Positions 46,081-54,376 of a DNA stretch of 64,000 nucleotides are shown here, one piece after another. Below the pieces are notes generated by a model. That model had not been told where the DNA came from, ran no database searches, and saw nothing but the letters and a program-made list of their open reading frames with translations. This DNA is from Lepus europaeus (lineage: Eukaryota > Chordata > Mammalia > Lagomorpha > Leporidae), in contig NC_084833.1 in assembly GCF_033115175.1 (NCBI RefSeq), forward strand, positions 54,770,716-54,834,715, read 5' to 3'. How positions within the stretch are numbered: position 1 is the first letter of the stretch; each line of letters begins with the position of its first letter. Both the position numbers and the translations under genes were made by a program.

Positions 46081-48599
46081 TTCATCTTGACACTCAGAAC
46101 GACTTCCCTGCTGTTGGATAAATGTCCAATAGCCTACTAAATTCAGCTGCCTGTGTGGCCACAGTCATTTTATTGTTTTTCCAGAATGTTCCAAAATAGT
46201 CCTGGAACAACACCAGTGGGACCACCAGATAGCTATCCAGCCTCACCCTTCTCCCCATGCAAATGAAGATCAAGCCTCCAATCTGGCTTTGGCAGAGACC
46301 TAGGTGGGAGGCGGGACACAGGATAAGGAGGCTCTCCCCTGGGCTGGGAGCCGGAGGGGCGGCCCTCGTGACTCTCTCTCCCGCTCAAGTCCTACTGAAC
46401 ATCCTCTGAAAAGCTGCCTTGAGCTGCAATTGCCAACACGAGAGGTCCACTTCATGGGTGGAAACTATTTGCAGCTTTGTAGACACAGGTGTTCTTCCAG
46501 GCGACTGAAGACCCACAATGTGGGACACTACGTGGCCAGGAATAGCCCGGGACGCCTTCCCCTGCGAAGCCAGCTCGGGAGGCTGTCAGTGTATAGTCTC
46601 ACTATATTTGGCAATGCAAACCGAAGAGGTCAGTGGCTTAGCTCAGGGGGAAGAGGCTATTCCTAATTTATAATCCCTGCTGCAAACCAGGACCAAGAAT
46701 TTCAAACTCACTTCATTTGTTTATTTTGTGCCCATTGAGCTTACTGCCGAAGCAGCTCTCCCGCCCGGTCCCACTAGCCCTCCTGTTAATCTTTCTGAAC
46801 CGCAGGTGTAATTCACCTACCCAAGCCATCCCTGTATTAGAGGACATTTGGGGACAGCTGGCTTGAGGACCTCACTGTTAAAATTATCCTTCTTTACTCC
46901 GTATGTCTTCATAGCATCAAAATAGCCTACAGCTCTTGGGTGCAAATCCAGGCTCCACTTACTGCTCACTGTGTGACCTTGCCTAAGTTTCTTTGCCTCT
47001 CTGAGGTCCAGCTTCCTTATCTACAGAGATAATATCAGCTCCTTCACAAGGTTGTTGTAAGAATTAAATGAGATAAAGTATATAAAGTGGCTAGGAGGTA
47101 AGAGGATATCTGACACCAGACAGGCACTGGAAAAAAAAAAATCCATTTCCATTCTTCTCCCATCACACCCTCTCCCTCCTGCGTCCGTCAGCCCAGGTGC
47201 TGGCTTTCCAAGAACTGGCCTGGTACCCGTGTTTGATTGCAGATGGAGGGTACCGTTCCCACAGCCAGCAACAGTAGCTGAAGATAAAAGCTGTGAGCAC
47301 TTCTCAGCTGCGGACAGGTCGAGTGAGCTCACAAATGACTCAGTGCTGTTGACAAATGATGTGTTCTTGGCATTCAGGGCCTTTTGCTGATAAGCTCAGC
47401 ACCTTATGGAAAAAAAAAAAAAAAAAAAAAGTCCAGAAGGCTGGTGGAACAGCTTACAGGGCAGGGCCCAGGGCCCAGTGGTGACCTTCAGTTAATCCTG
47501 AACTCAGACCATACTGGTCACAGGAGGGTCTCTTGTCTCCTCAGCGATGTCTCCAAGTCACAGGATTTGTAGCGGGAAGGGCTCCAGCTGAGCAGCTGCC
47601 TCTTTCGCCGCTGTCAGAGCTGAAGCATCTCCCTCACTTGCCTTGGATTCCCTGAAGTCATAAGACTGCCCGGGCAAAAGGCTAGATGCCTGCTCCCTGC
47701 CCACCAGAGCCTGGAGCTAGTGCCCAACCTGCCCTTGGCAGCTCCAGCTGCTGGCTGAAACTCTGCCAGGGTGAGGGTTGGCCCGAGTGCCCTGTGGCTC
47801 AGGGACAAAGCCTGGCCCAAGAAGAAGGGTGAGTGTGTCGTCTGGAGCCAGTGTCTGCGGGTCCCAGGCGTTCGTGGCGCGGTGTATTTCTGTGGCCCCT
47901 TAGAGACCACCCAGCACCCACTCAGTGGCATGGGAAGTCTGTACTGGGTGCTGCAGCCACGTTTCATTCATCCGGGTGCCTGGCGCAGAGCTCCCTCCAA
48001 GTGAGTATCCAGAGGCCTCTGGCTGCATCTGCGACCCCCTCCATTCTGATTGTGAAGATCAAACAGGACGACGACCTGTAGGAGGCCTGATCCTGTCGCC
48101 GCCTGCACCCCACACTTAGGCCGTCCTGGGGAAATTCCACGCGTGCTGGAGTCCACTCTCTTCAAGACAAACTGCTTCCGAGTCAGGCCAGCTGCCTCTG
48201 AACGCCCGACCTGGCACCTGTCTCTTGCAGTGTGCAGGAGAAGGAGCTACCCATCCCCACCCCGGCTCAGGGAGCCAGGCGAAAGCTGCAGGAGGTAGGC
48301 CGCTCTCCAGACTCACCTTCAGGCCTTCTTCACCAGGGAGGGATCTGGGAGCCCCTGGGAATTCCGACGTTTCAGCCGTGCGTGTTAGCCGAAAGGCCAG
48401 GGAAAAAGTGCAGTGGGCATTGGTCTCCATGTTGGATCCCAGGATACTGGTTGGACAGGGAAGTCAAAACCAGAGGTGCCTGCTCCTTAGGCGGGGACAC
48501 AGCCTCCCCCGTCCTCCCCTGCCCCTCCACTCTCACTGTCCCGTGTCCCCGGCCCTGCGGCCCTGCTGCACACTCCGTGGGGGCTCAGCGCCCAGCATC
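46081..48599. other. SINE-free flank downstream of ADM
   Basis: No SINE of the C family and no supportable gene. A plus-strand frame of 120 codons (46,304-46,666) lacks any domain. A MIR lies at about 46,935-47,095. GC content rises steadily towards 48.6 kb. A poly(A) run of about 20 occurs at 47,410-47,430. Confidence 0.6.
46935..47095 (+). repeat. MIR SINE
   Basis: GGGTGCAAATCCAGGCTCCA, CTCACTGTGTGACCTTGCCT, TTTGCCTCTCTGAGGTCCAG, AGATAATATCAGCTCCTTCA, CAAGGTTGTTGTAAGAATTA: textbook MIR order. Confidence 0.88.
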
Positions 48600-49500
48600 T
48601 CCCGTAGGAGCGGGGGGCAACTTTCGGAGACGATAAGGCACGAAGGAAGCACGGGGAGGGAGGACGGCTGGAACGAAGTGGAGAAAAAACCGAAAACGGC
48701 TTGGGAAAGAGGAAGGAAGGAAGGGGAGAGCGGCCAGGGGAGGCGGAACAATGAAGGTCTCGGCTGTCGGCGGCGCACGGTTCCGGCGGCACGTTCGTCC
48801 CGCCCGCCTCGGCCGGCAGCTGCTCGCGGCGCAGCGTGTGGGCGCTGAGTCACCGGCCCCAGCGGGGAGCCGCCGCGCAGGTCTGGGGGGGCAGCCCTGG
48901 CTGGCATCTGCAGACTGTTTTTTTCTTTCCTCTTTCATTAAGGCTGTGTGCCGACTCCCACGTAGGAGAACTTATTAAACCGCACGTACAGCCGCCGGGC
49001 TCCGGGCCCCCCCCCGCGGCGGCCGGCAGGGGGCGCCGCCACCCCGCCTATGAGCCCGCCGCCCTGCCGTCCCGGTGCCTGGGGGCGCGCAGTCCGCAGG
49101 CGGCCGAACCTCCAGCCGCGGGGCAGCTTCTCACTTGCAAGCGCGCGGCGCTCGCAAAGCTTCGGAGACCGGAGACCGCTGCAACTTTCCGACGCGCGAT
49201 GCGCGCAGGGTTCGGTAAACCTGGATTTGCCGCAAGTCTGCTGAAGCCATTGCGCAACCCGAGGAGTCCGGGCGCGCCTCGCGGTGGGGCTCACCCTACC
49301 CGGCCCGCCCTGGCCGCCACGCGAGGCAGTGACCTCCCGCGCCTCCTCGGAGCCCCGACTCGCACCCAGGACCGGCGCTCTGGGCTCCCCACGTGGAGAA
49401 CAGCCCGCGACAGCACAGCCGGCATGGAGAGATGCCAGGTCGCCCCCGCGCCGCGCCTCCCCAAGCCTGGCGTCGGGACCCCGAGGCTCCCGGGCGCACC
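48600..49500. promoter_or_regulatory. CpG-rich block just 3' of the ADM poly(A) site
   Basis: A block dense in CG dinucleotides (for example GCGGCGCACGGTTCCGGCGG near 48,770 and CCCCGCGGCGGCCGGC near 49,015) lies downstream of ADM and beyond its poly(A) signal, so it is not exonic. It holds an AP-1 type TGAGTCA at 48,846-48,852. It could be a separate promoter or enhancer island, for instance for an antisense RNA, or just the edge of the large ADM island. No TATA box was identified. Confidence 0.55.
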
Positions 49501-49561
49501 ACTGCGAGAGGCAGCCGCCCTCGCTCGACGCGTGAGCGAGAATGAATCAGCAGCGAGACAG

Positions 49562-49567
49562 TTTATT
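49562..49567 (-). terminator. ADM: ADM polyadenylation signal AATAAA
   Basis: AATAAA on the minus strand in the context ACCAATAAACTGTCTC, as in human ADM from memory. It is the only canonical signal in the 3' UTR; cleavage is expected 15-25 bases further on, near 49,545. Confidence 0.88.
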
Positions 49568-49647
49568 GGTTTGCTGTTTGCATATCACCCATTTTATGTA
49601 AATAGATTATACTGAGACATGGTGTTTCCTTCTTCCACAAGAGGTAA

Positions 49648-49687
<40 letters not shown>
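49648..49687. repeat. (TC)n(AC)n microsatellite in the ADM 3' UTR
   Basis: Compound dinucleotide array. In the mRNA it reads as (GU)n followed by (GA)n, about 90-125 bases before the poly(A) signal. Likely polymorphic, and (GU)n is a possible binding site for RNA-binding proteins (inference). Confidence 0.95.
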
Positions 49688-50314
49688 GCTCCAACAACCA
49701 TATTGCATCTCACTGAGACATTCACACCTTAAAATAAAGGGGAGGGGGACAATACAATTGCTTTAAAATGCCCTTAATACAATATATAACGTACAAAAAT
49801 ATCTCTATATTTGAAGTTACAAAAAAAATCTCGACAGCAACAGACTTAAATATTGATAATTACCTCTGTATGTACATAGCGCATTGCACTTTTCCTCTCT
49901 AGGTTTTGTAAAGTTCAAGTAATAGGAGGCTCGCGCCCCGTGGGGTGCCACCCGTGAGAAGTCGGTCTGGGGGCGGGCCGGGCAGTGGCTCAGACCCTTG
50001 CCCTTGGAGTCCAAGCGTGTAATTCTCAGTTTCTCCTCTCTGTGAACCTGGCAAACACTCCCTCGGATTCCTCTGCCCCCTTGGGGCGCCCAGGCCTGAT
50101 CAGGGCCAAGGCGGCGCTGCCCGGAGGAGGAGGAGGATGGGGGAGGAGGAGGAAGAGCTGCTGCAAAGACAGGGCTGGCTGCCCGGCGCTGCCTCCCGGA
50201 CGTGGGGTCTGTGCAGGGCTGTCTCAGTCCAGTCCCCATCCGGCTCGCAAAGCCCTCGGCCCCGGGAGGCGCCAGCGGGATGCGCGCCCAACCGCTCGCT
50301 GCTGCCACGAGCGC

Positions 50315-50633
50315 CTAAATCCTAAGGAGGGTGGCGAGCACTCGGTGCTCCCGGGAGCTCGGAGCCCAGCGCGCCTGTGGCTCGGAAGACACCAGAGTCC
50401 GATCCCGGCCGGCCTCGGGCAGGGAGCGCCGGCGCCGGCGGCCGTAGCCTTGAGGGCTGATCTTGTTCCGGGGGGCCGTGTCGTCCTTGTCCTTGTCGGT
50501 GAACTGGTAGATCTGGTGCGCCAGGTTCTGCACCGTGCACGTCCCGAAGCGGCAGCCGAAGCCGCGGGAGCCTTGGAAATTTTTCATGCTTTGGCGGTAA
50601 CGCTTGACTCGGATGCGGGCGGCGTCCGCACTG
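50315..50633 (-). other. ADM: ADM exon 4, coding part
   Basis: Begins after CCCCAG; its first C completes Ser83. It encodes [12 protein letters not shown], all of mature adrenomedullin, the GRRRRR amidation and processing signal, and the C-terminal flank to TAG at 50317-50315. The exon continues as 3' UTR to about 49,545. Confidence 0.94.
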
Positions 50634-51256
50634 CTGGGGAGCGAAAGAGAGGCAACTTGAGACCCCATCCAGCAGGGCTGTGGCCCCAGACACCGCGGAC
50701 GGGAGCCATTCTAAGACCAGAGGCAGAGAGAAAGTTCCCCGGCCCTCAGAGCTGCAATCCAGCCCTGCCGATGCCCAGGACCGGAATGGTGGGGAGAGAC
50801 AGCGCCCCCCCCCCCCCGCCCCGCGTGCACCCCGGTCTCCAGCTGCGTGCGGCGGTTACCTGGCTTGCGGGCTGCGCGAGGCGCCTCTCACGTCCTGCGG
50901 CCGAATGAGGGTCTGGGCAGGCCCTGCCTTCACTGAAGCGAGCGCGCTGGGGTAGCTGCTGGAGTCCCGCAGCTCCCTCTTCCCACGACTTAGAGCCCAC
51001 TTACTCCACCTGGAAGACAGAAGCAGACCGGATTCGCGTGCGTCCAGGCGACCGCCCGGCCCTGCCCGGCCCATTCGCTTCTAACCCCTGGGGACCAGCC
51101 GTCCGTTTCCCTCGTCTGCCAGGTACCAGGACAGGGCAAGGCGCTGCCAGGGACTCACTTCTTTCGGAACTCCGACGCCACGTCGAGCCGCGCGGCGTCC
51201 GAGCCTAGGAAGGCCAGTGAGCCTAGGAACATCAGGGCGACAGAGACCAACTTCAT
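50315..51256 (-). CDS. ADM: Adrenomedullin preproprotein (join of three coding exons)
   Basis: Secreted precursor of PAMP and adrenomedullin, peptides that relax vessels and guard endothelial and lymphatic barriers through CALCRL-RAMP receptors. Coding segments: 51256-51159, 51009-50860, 50633-50315, giving 188 residues plus stop (human 185). Start ATG at 51256 opens a signal peptide ([18 protein letters not shown]..., residues 1-21). PAMP is residues 22-41, starting ARLDV and followed by the amidation/cleavage signal GKR. A mid-region follows. Adrenomedullin is residues 95-146, after a KR site, starting YRQSMKNF, with the Cys110-Cys115 ring (CRFGTC) and ending SPQGY-G, then five arginines. 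Residues 153-188 form the C-terminal flank, whose last about 20 residues differ from human because the frame is shifted. Both introns are phase 2 and obey GT-AG. Identification is secure; the exact C-terminus depends on the sequence being error-free. Confidence 0.96.
50444..50599 (-). other. ADM: Mature adrenomedullin peptide (52 residues)
   Basis: Tyr95 (codon 50599-50597) to Tyr146 (50446-50444). The next codon, Gly147, donates the C-terminal amide. Six-residue disulfide ring Cys16-Cys21 of the mature peptide is intact. Differences from the human peptide as I recall it: K6, S11, G13, N25, D40-T41 and N45, all outside the ring core and amidated end. Confidence 0.93.
50860..51009 (-). other. 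ADM: ADM exon 3 (rest of PAMP and mid-region)
   Basis: Exactly 150 bases, phase 2 at both ends, so skipping it would keep the frame. It starts G|TGG (Trp34) and carries [11 protein letters not shown] and the mid-regional peptide to Gln81-Ala82. Donor is GTAACC at 50859; intron 3 (226 bases) occupies 50859-50634. Confidence 0.93.
50985..51193 (-). other. ADM: PAMP-coding region (split by intron 2)
   Basis: PAMP, the 20-residue N-terminal peptide of pro-ADM, is coded by 51193-51159 and 51009-50985. It matches human except Ser for Asn at peptide position 14. Gly-Lys-Arg follows for amidation. Confidence 0.93.
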
Positions 51257-51277
51257 CCCGACGACGATGCGCAGACC
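51159..51277 (-). other. ADM: ADM exon 2 (5' UTR end, signal peptide, start of PAMP)
   Basis: Acceptor TTTTGCCAG then exon from 51277; 21 bases of UTR (GGTCTGCGC...GGG, close to human) precede the ATG at 51256. It codes residues 1-32 plus two bases of Lys33. The donor GTGAGT begins at 51158. The 149-base intron 2 occupies 51158-51010. Confidence 0.93.
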
Positions 51278-51719
51278 CTGGCAAAAGGCAGAAGAGGAGC
51301 GGATCGTGAGCACCCAGGCCATCTGCAAGGCCCGGGCGGGGCGCACAGGGCGGGAGGGGACCCTGGCGCGGGCGGGCTCAGCGCGCGCTCAGCCTGGCTC
51401 GGGCGCTTATCTCCTCGGGGCGCAGAGAGGCCGCCAGAGGCGTCTGCACCCGTGGGGGCGGGTGACAGGCTCTGCAGGGGAGGCCGCTGCACAGCGCCAG
51501 GTTCCCAGAGGTTTCCTGCTCAACTTCGTGGGACTTAGCGGACGGAGCGGAGGGGAGCTGGTCTTTGGCGCTCCTGCTGTGTCTACGAGCTGCGCCCGGG
51601 ATGTGAGGTGTTCCCCGCCAAGGACCCCTCTCCCCTCCCCCAAGTGGGTTGTTCCCAGCGCTCCCAGCTTCGGGCCTCAGCAAGGGCCGGCTGTATCCCG
51701 CTGATCGTGCGGCACCTAC

Positions 51720-51873
51720 CTGCTGAAAGGGTGGTGTGACAAGTTCTAAGAGCAGCAAGTCCGAGGCGTCCCTCTAGCAGCGGCAAAACCCCCAAGTCCA
51801 AGCGCGACTGCGGTGAGAAGCCAGAAGTGGCCAGGCTCGAGCTGTTCCGCCTAGTGTCACCAAGAAACCACTG
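51720..51873 (-). other. ADM: ADM exon 1 (non-coding)
   Basis: AACAGCTCGAGCC, TGGCCACTTCTGGCTTCTCA and TTGGACTTGGGGGTTTTGCC correspond to the human ADM leader as I recall it. Donor CAGCAG|GTAGGT at 51719 is well formed. The start near 51,873 is set by the TATA box and is approximate. Intron 1 is 51719-51278. Confidence 0.82.
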
Positions 51874-51896
51874 AGTGGCCAGCTCGGGTTCCTGTG

Positions 51897-51904
51897 CTTT
51901 TATA
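51897..51904 (-). promoter_or_regulatory. ADM: ADM TATA box
   Basis: TATAAAAG on the minus strand, about 30 bases before the expected transcription start. On its upstream side is a GC box (GGGGGCGGGGCC, 51915-51926) of Sp1 type. ADM is known to have a TATA-driven, inducible promoter. Confidence 0.88.
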
Positions 51905-52544
51905 AGAGCTCAGGGGGGGCGGGGCCTGGGCTGCCCTCGCGCCCTCCCTCTTGTTCCTCCGGCGCGCGCGCTTCTGCGCTCGGGCGCGCGCGTTCTTTGC
52001 CTGTAGGTGTGGGGTTGGTGGGGGGAGAGCGCGAGTCCCTCGAGCTCAGAGACTCAAGAGGAGAGCTCCAGGTTGGTGCAGAAACTGCCATAGCCCTAAC
52101 TCGCTGGGCGCAGGGTTCACATGGCAAGTCCGGCGGAAAAGAGAGTAAGCACAGCCCCTTGGGGTCCTTATCCCGGGATCTATGCAGCCTTGGAAGCGGG
52201 AGGGGGGGTGTCTCCCAGCAGGGAGCTGAAAGAACTAGTGGGGGATCCGGAGCGGATGGCTGGGACTGGGGAGCCGTCGCCTCAGGCGCAACGCGCCCCC
52301 TGCCGGCTCAGCGTCTGACCTGGCCCCGACCCCAGGTTCCCGCGGAGTCGCGGGGGGCAGGGTCCAGGAGCACAGCAGAGCCCAGCAGCGAGGAGCCGGG
52401 GCTCCTCGGCTCCCAAGAGACGACCAGACCTCGGGGGTTTGGGATGAGCTAGTTAAGATTTCACAATACGCGCAAAGCTCGCAGCGGCTGAATCGATAAT
52501 TGGATTTGGAGGGGAGGGGGTAAATGTGTGAAGTTTCAGAATTG

Positions 52545-52549
52545 ACGTG
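52545..52549 (+). promoter_or_regulatory. Candidate hypoxia-response core (ACGTG)
   Basis: TTGACGTGCC, about 670 bases upstream of the ADM start. Further RCGTG cores lie at 52586-52590 (GCGTG), 52741-52745 (CCACGTGA) and, on the minus strand, 53012-53016. ADM is a well-known HIF-1 target; which of these cores is used cannot be told from sequence, and TGACGTG also fits ATF/CREB. Confidence 0.4.
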
Positions 52550-52603
52550 CCTCTTTGGAAATACAGGAATAGCCGATGTTTCCCCGCGTGTCATCCAATT
52601 ATG

Positions 52604-52613
52604 CCTTATAAGG
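52604..52613. promoter_or_regulatory. Perfect CArG box (CCTTATAAGG)
   Basis: Exact palindromic SRF-binding consensus CC(A/T)6GG, about 730 bases upstream of the ADM start. It is followed at once by a GATA-type TGATAA, and preceded by CCAATTA. The cluster sits in an AT-richer island inside CpG-rich DNA. A role in smooth-muscle or serum response of ADM is inference. Confidence 0.5.
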
Positions 52614-54280
52614 TGATAACCTGAGAGTGCCCTGCCGCCTCGATTCGCCCATTGCAAACGTGAGGCTCGGCTGCCGGGGCGCCCGCTAATGCCTCGTTTA
52701 TGGTTTAGGAGCAGACAGGGCCCTCTCTCCTTTGATCTCCACGTGAAACCTGAGCGAGGGGAGGAGGGTGACAGCGCGTTCCCCATTTGCCCCCGTGGAC
52801 GACTGAAAAATTCAGGTGAAAGAAGTCCCTTGCCCAAAGTCACGGGAAAGGTGGGAAGCAAGGAGCCCTACCCCGGCCCCGCCAGCGAGTAGGGCAAACT
52901 GGGGCGCGGCGTGGATTCTTCCAGGCTGGGGTCACCATCCCGTCGAGGCGGGGAGGAGCGTCCCAGCCCCCGCCCGAGGGCTTATGCCTGATCACGAAGA
53001 ATCGGCCCAAACACGTTTGTCCCCCTGCCTTGCGCTTCCGCCACAGCTTCTTGACTCGCTGTCTTTCTCTTCCAGAGGCAGAATGGGAGGCAAAAGTTCA
53101 GCGCCCTGCACGCAGGTGTCTGGCGTTCGCGTTGCAATTTGTCCCGAAGCCCACCGACCAGCGGGAGAGACCCCTGGCCAGACTGGCGGCTTGTCCTCGC
53201 CGCCTAGCTAGCGGCCGCGCGAATGGTCACGTTGCTGCCTAGCGTCCCGGTCGAGAACGTGGGCTCTCAGGGCCGTACCTGCTCTGCCGCACGCTTCTGA
53301 GACCCAGGGCCAAGCTGCTGGGCGCTGGGCTCCGGGAACTCGGCCACGGTGCGCTGCTGGCTTGGCCGCCTTTTTCTTGGGAAAGGGACCCTGGGCATTT
53401 GCACCGAAATGAGAAGTGACTGCCCCGAGGTTATTTATTCTCAGGGCTCTTCCCCGAGGGCGTCACCTGAGCGGCCCTGACTTGCAGCGGAGGGCGAGGT
53501 GCAGACGCCACTCTGTGACTTTGCGAGGACTTGCGACGCCGAAGGGCAGAGGGGTGCCGCGCGGCGAACCGGGCAGCAGCTGGTCGGTGCGCACCGAAGA
53601 CCGCAGGTACTGCGGCGAGTCTGCCCCTTCCGGAAGCCTGCCCGGACTCACTGATGTTTCCACGCTCCCCTCTCCTGTCTTGTGTCTTCCCTTCACTTTG
53701 TGCCCTGTAGGGCGGGCTCTTCGCACCGATCCCGGCCAGGACGGGCTGTGTGTCGGTCCTCGGAGGATGTCACCTACCTGTCGCCAGCTTCCCTCTGGGT
53801 CTGCGCCAGGTCGGGTTTTACTTTCATTTCTCCGGCGCGCGCCTCAGACTGCCGGAGAGGTCAAGGGCAGCTGGGCGTCGGCCCACAGCCAAGGAAGGTC
53901 CCGTGGTCTGGACTCGTTCCTTCCCGTCCGCGCCAGCCCTGGGGGTTTGCTCCTGCGAAGCCGCCCGCGGTTGCACCTGGTTGCCTGCTCGCTGTGCCCT
54001 TCAGGAAAGCCCGGGATCCGGTGAGGGCGGCTGAGCTCTCGGTCCGGGGGAAGGCTCGCGAAGTGTGTTACTGGTGCAGACTTCTGGAGTGCAGGCGACG
54101 TCGGCGAGAAAAGCAGAGCCAGGAGTGGCGAGGCTCCGCTGCTCAGCGCCGCTCGGCTTCGGGGCACTGGCCAGCGCTGCCGCGGCTGACCCGGGAACTG
54201 CCCCCTGAGGGCTTTGGGGTGAGCCTTCCCAGCCTGGGTGCGCGTCGTCGCTCTGGCACTTAGAAAGAACCAAACCAAGT

Positions 54281-54344
54281 CTTTCTTTAAGTAAAGGCCT
54301 GGGTTGATGGCTCAGAGCATTTTGCTGGGAAACCCACAGTGTTG

Positions 54345-54376
<32 letters not shown>

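Larger units (their letters stand above)
49545..50314 (-). other. ADM: ADM 3' untranslated region
   Basis: About 770 bases after the stop codon up to the expected cleavage site. Read on the minus strand it includes AU-rich stretches with ATTTA pentamers (complement at 49,599-49,603 and 49,847-49,851) and a (GT)n(GA)n repeat. It resembles the human ADM 3' UTR as I recall it, notably ACCAATAAACTGTCTC at the end. ATTTA elements are a known mark of short-lived, stress-regulated mRNAs such as ADM. Confidence 0.8.
49900..54280. promoter_or_regulatory. ADM: CpG island spanning ADM and its upstream region
   Basis: CG dinucleotides are dense from about 49.9 kb through the gene and for about 2.4 kb upstream (CCGGCGCGCGCGCTT near 51,960; CGCCGCCTAGCTAGCGGCCGCG near 53,197). 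Stop-poor GC-rich sequence makes many long spurious open frames here on both strands. Confidence 0.75.

Noticed and set aside
48225-48848. 207-codon plus-strand frame at the left edge of the CpG-rich block
   Set aside because: Composition-driven, overlaps equally long frames on the other strand, no similarity recognised.
48836-49615. 259-codon plus-strand frame 3' of ADM
   Set aside because: Proline/arginine/alanine-rich as expected from CpG-island sequence, with no domain. Kept only as part of the question of a possible transcript, not as a protein.
50322-50693. 123-codon alternative frame on the ADM strand
   Set aside because: Overlaps ADM exon 4 in the wrong frame over the conserved mature peptide. 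Its only meaningful part is the human-like ending, which is discussed as a frame difference.
49985-50908. 307-codon plus-strand frame antisense to ADM exons 3-4
   Set aside because: It is the shadow of a GC-rich coding exon, intron and CpG island; no initiation context, domain or splice evidence, and the opposite strand is clearly the gene.
53416-54263. Overlapping 193- to 202-codon plus-strand frames upstream of ADM
   Set aside because: GC-rich stop-poor DNA with several overlapping frames of similar length; none has a recognisable domain.
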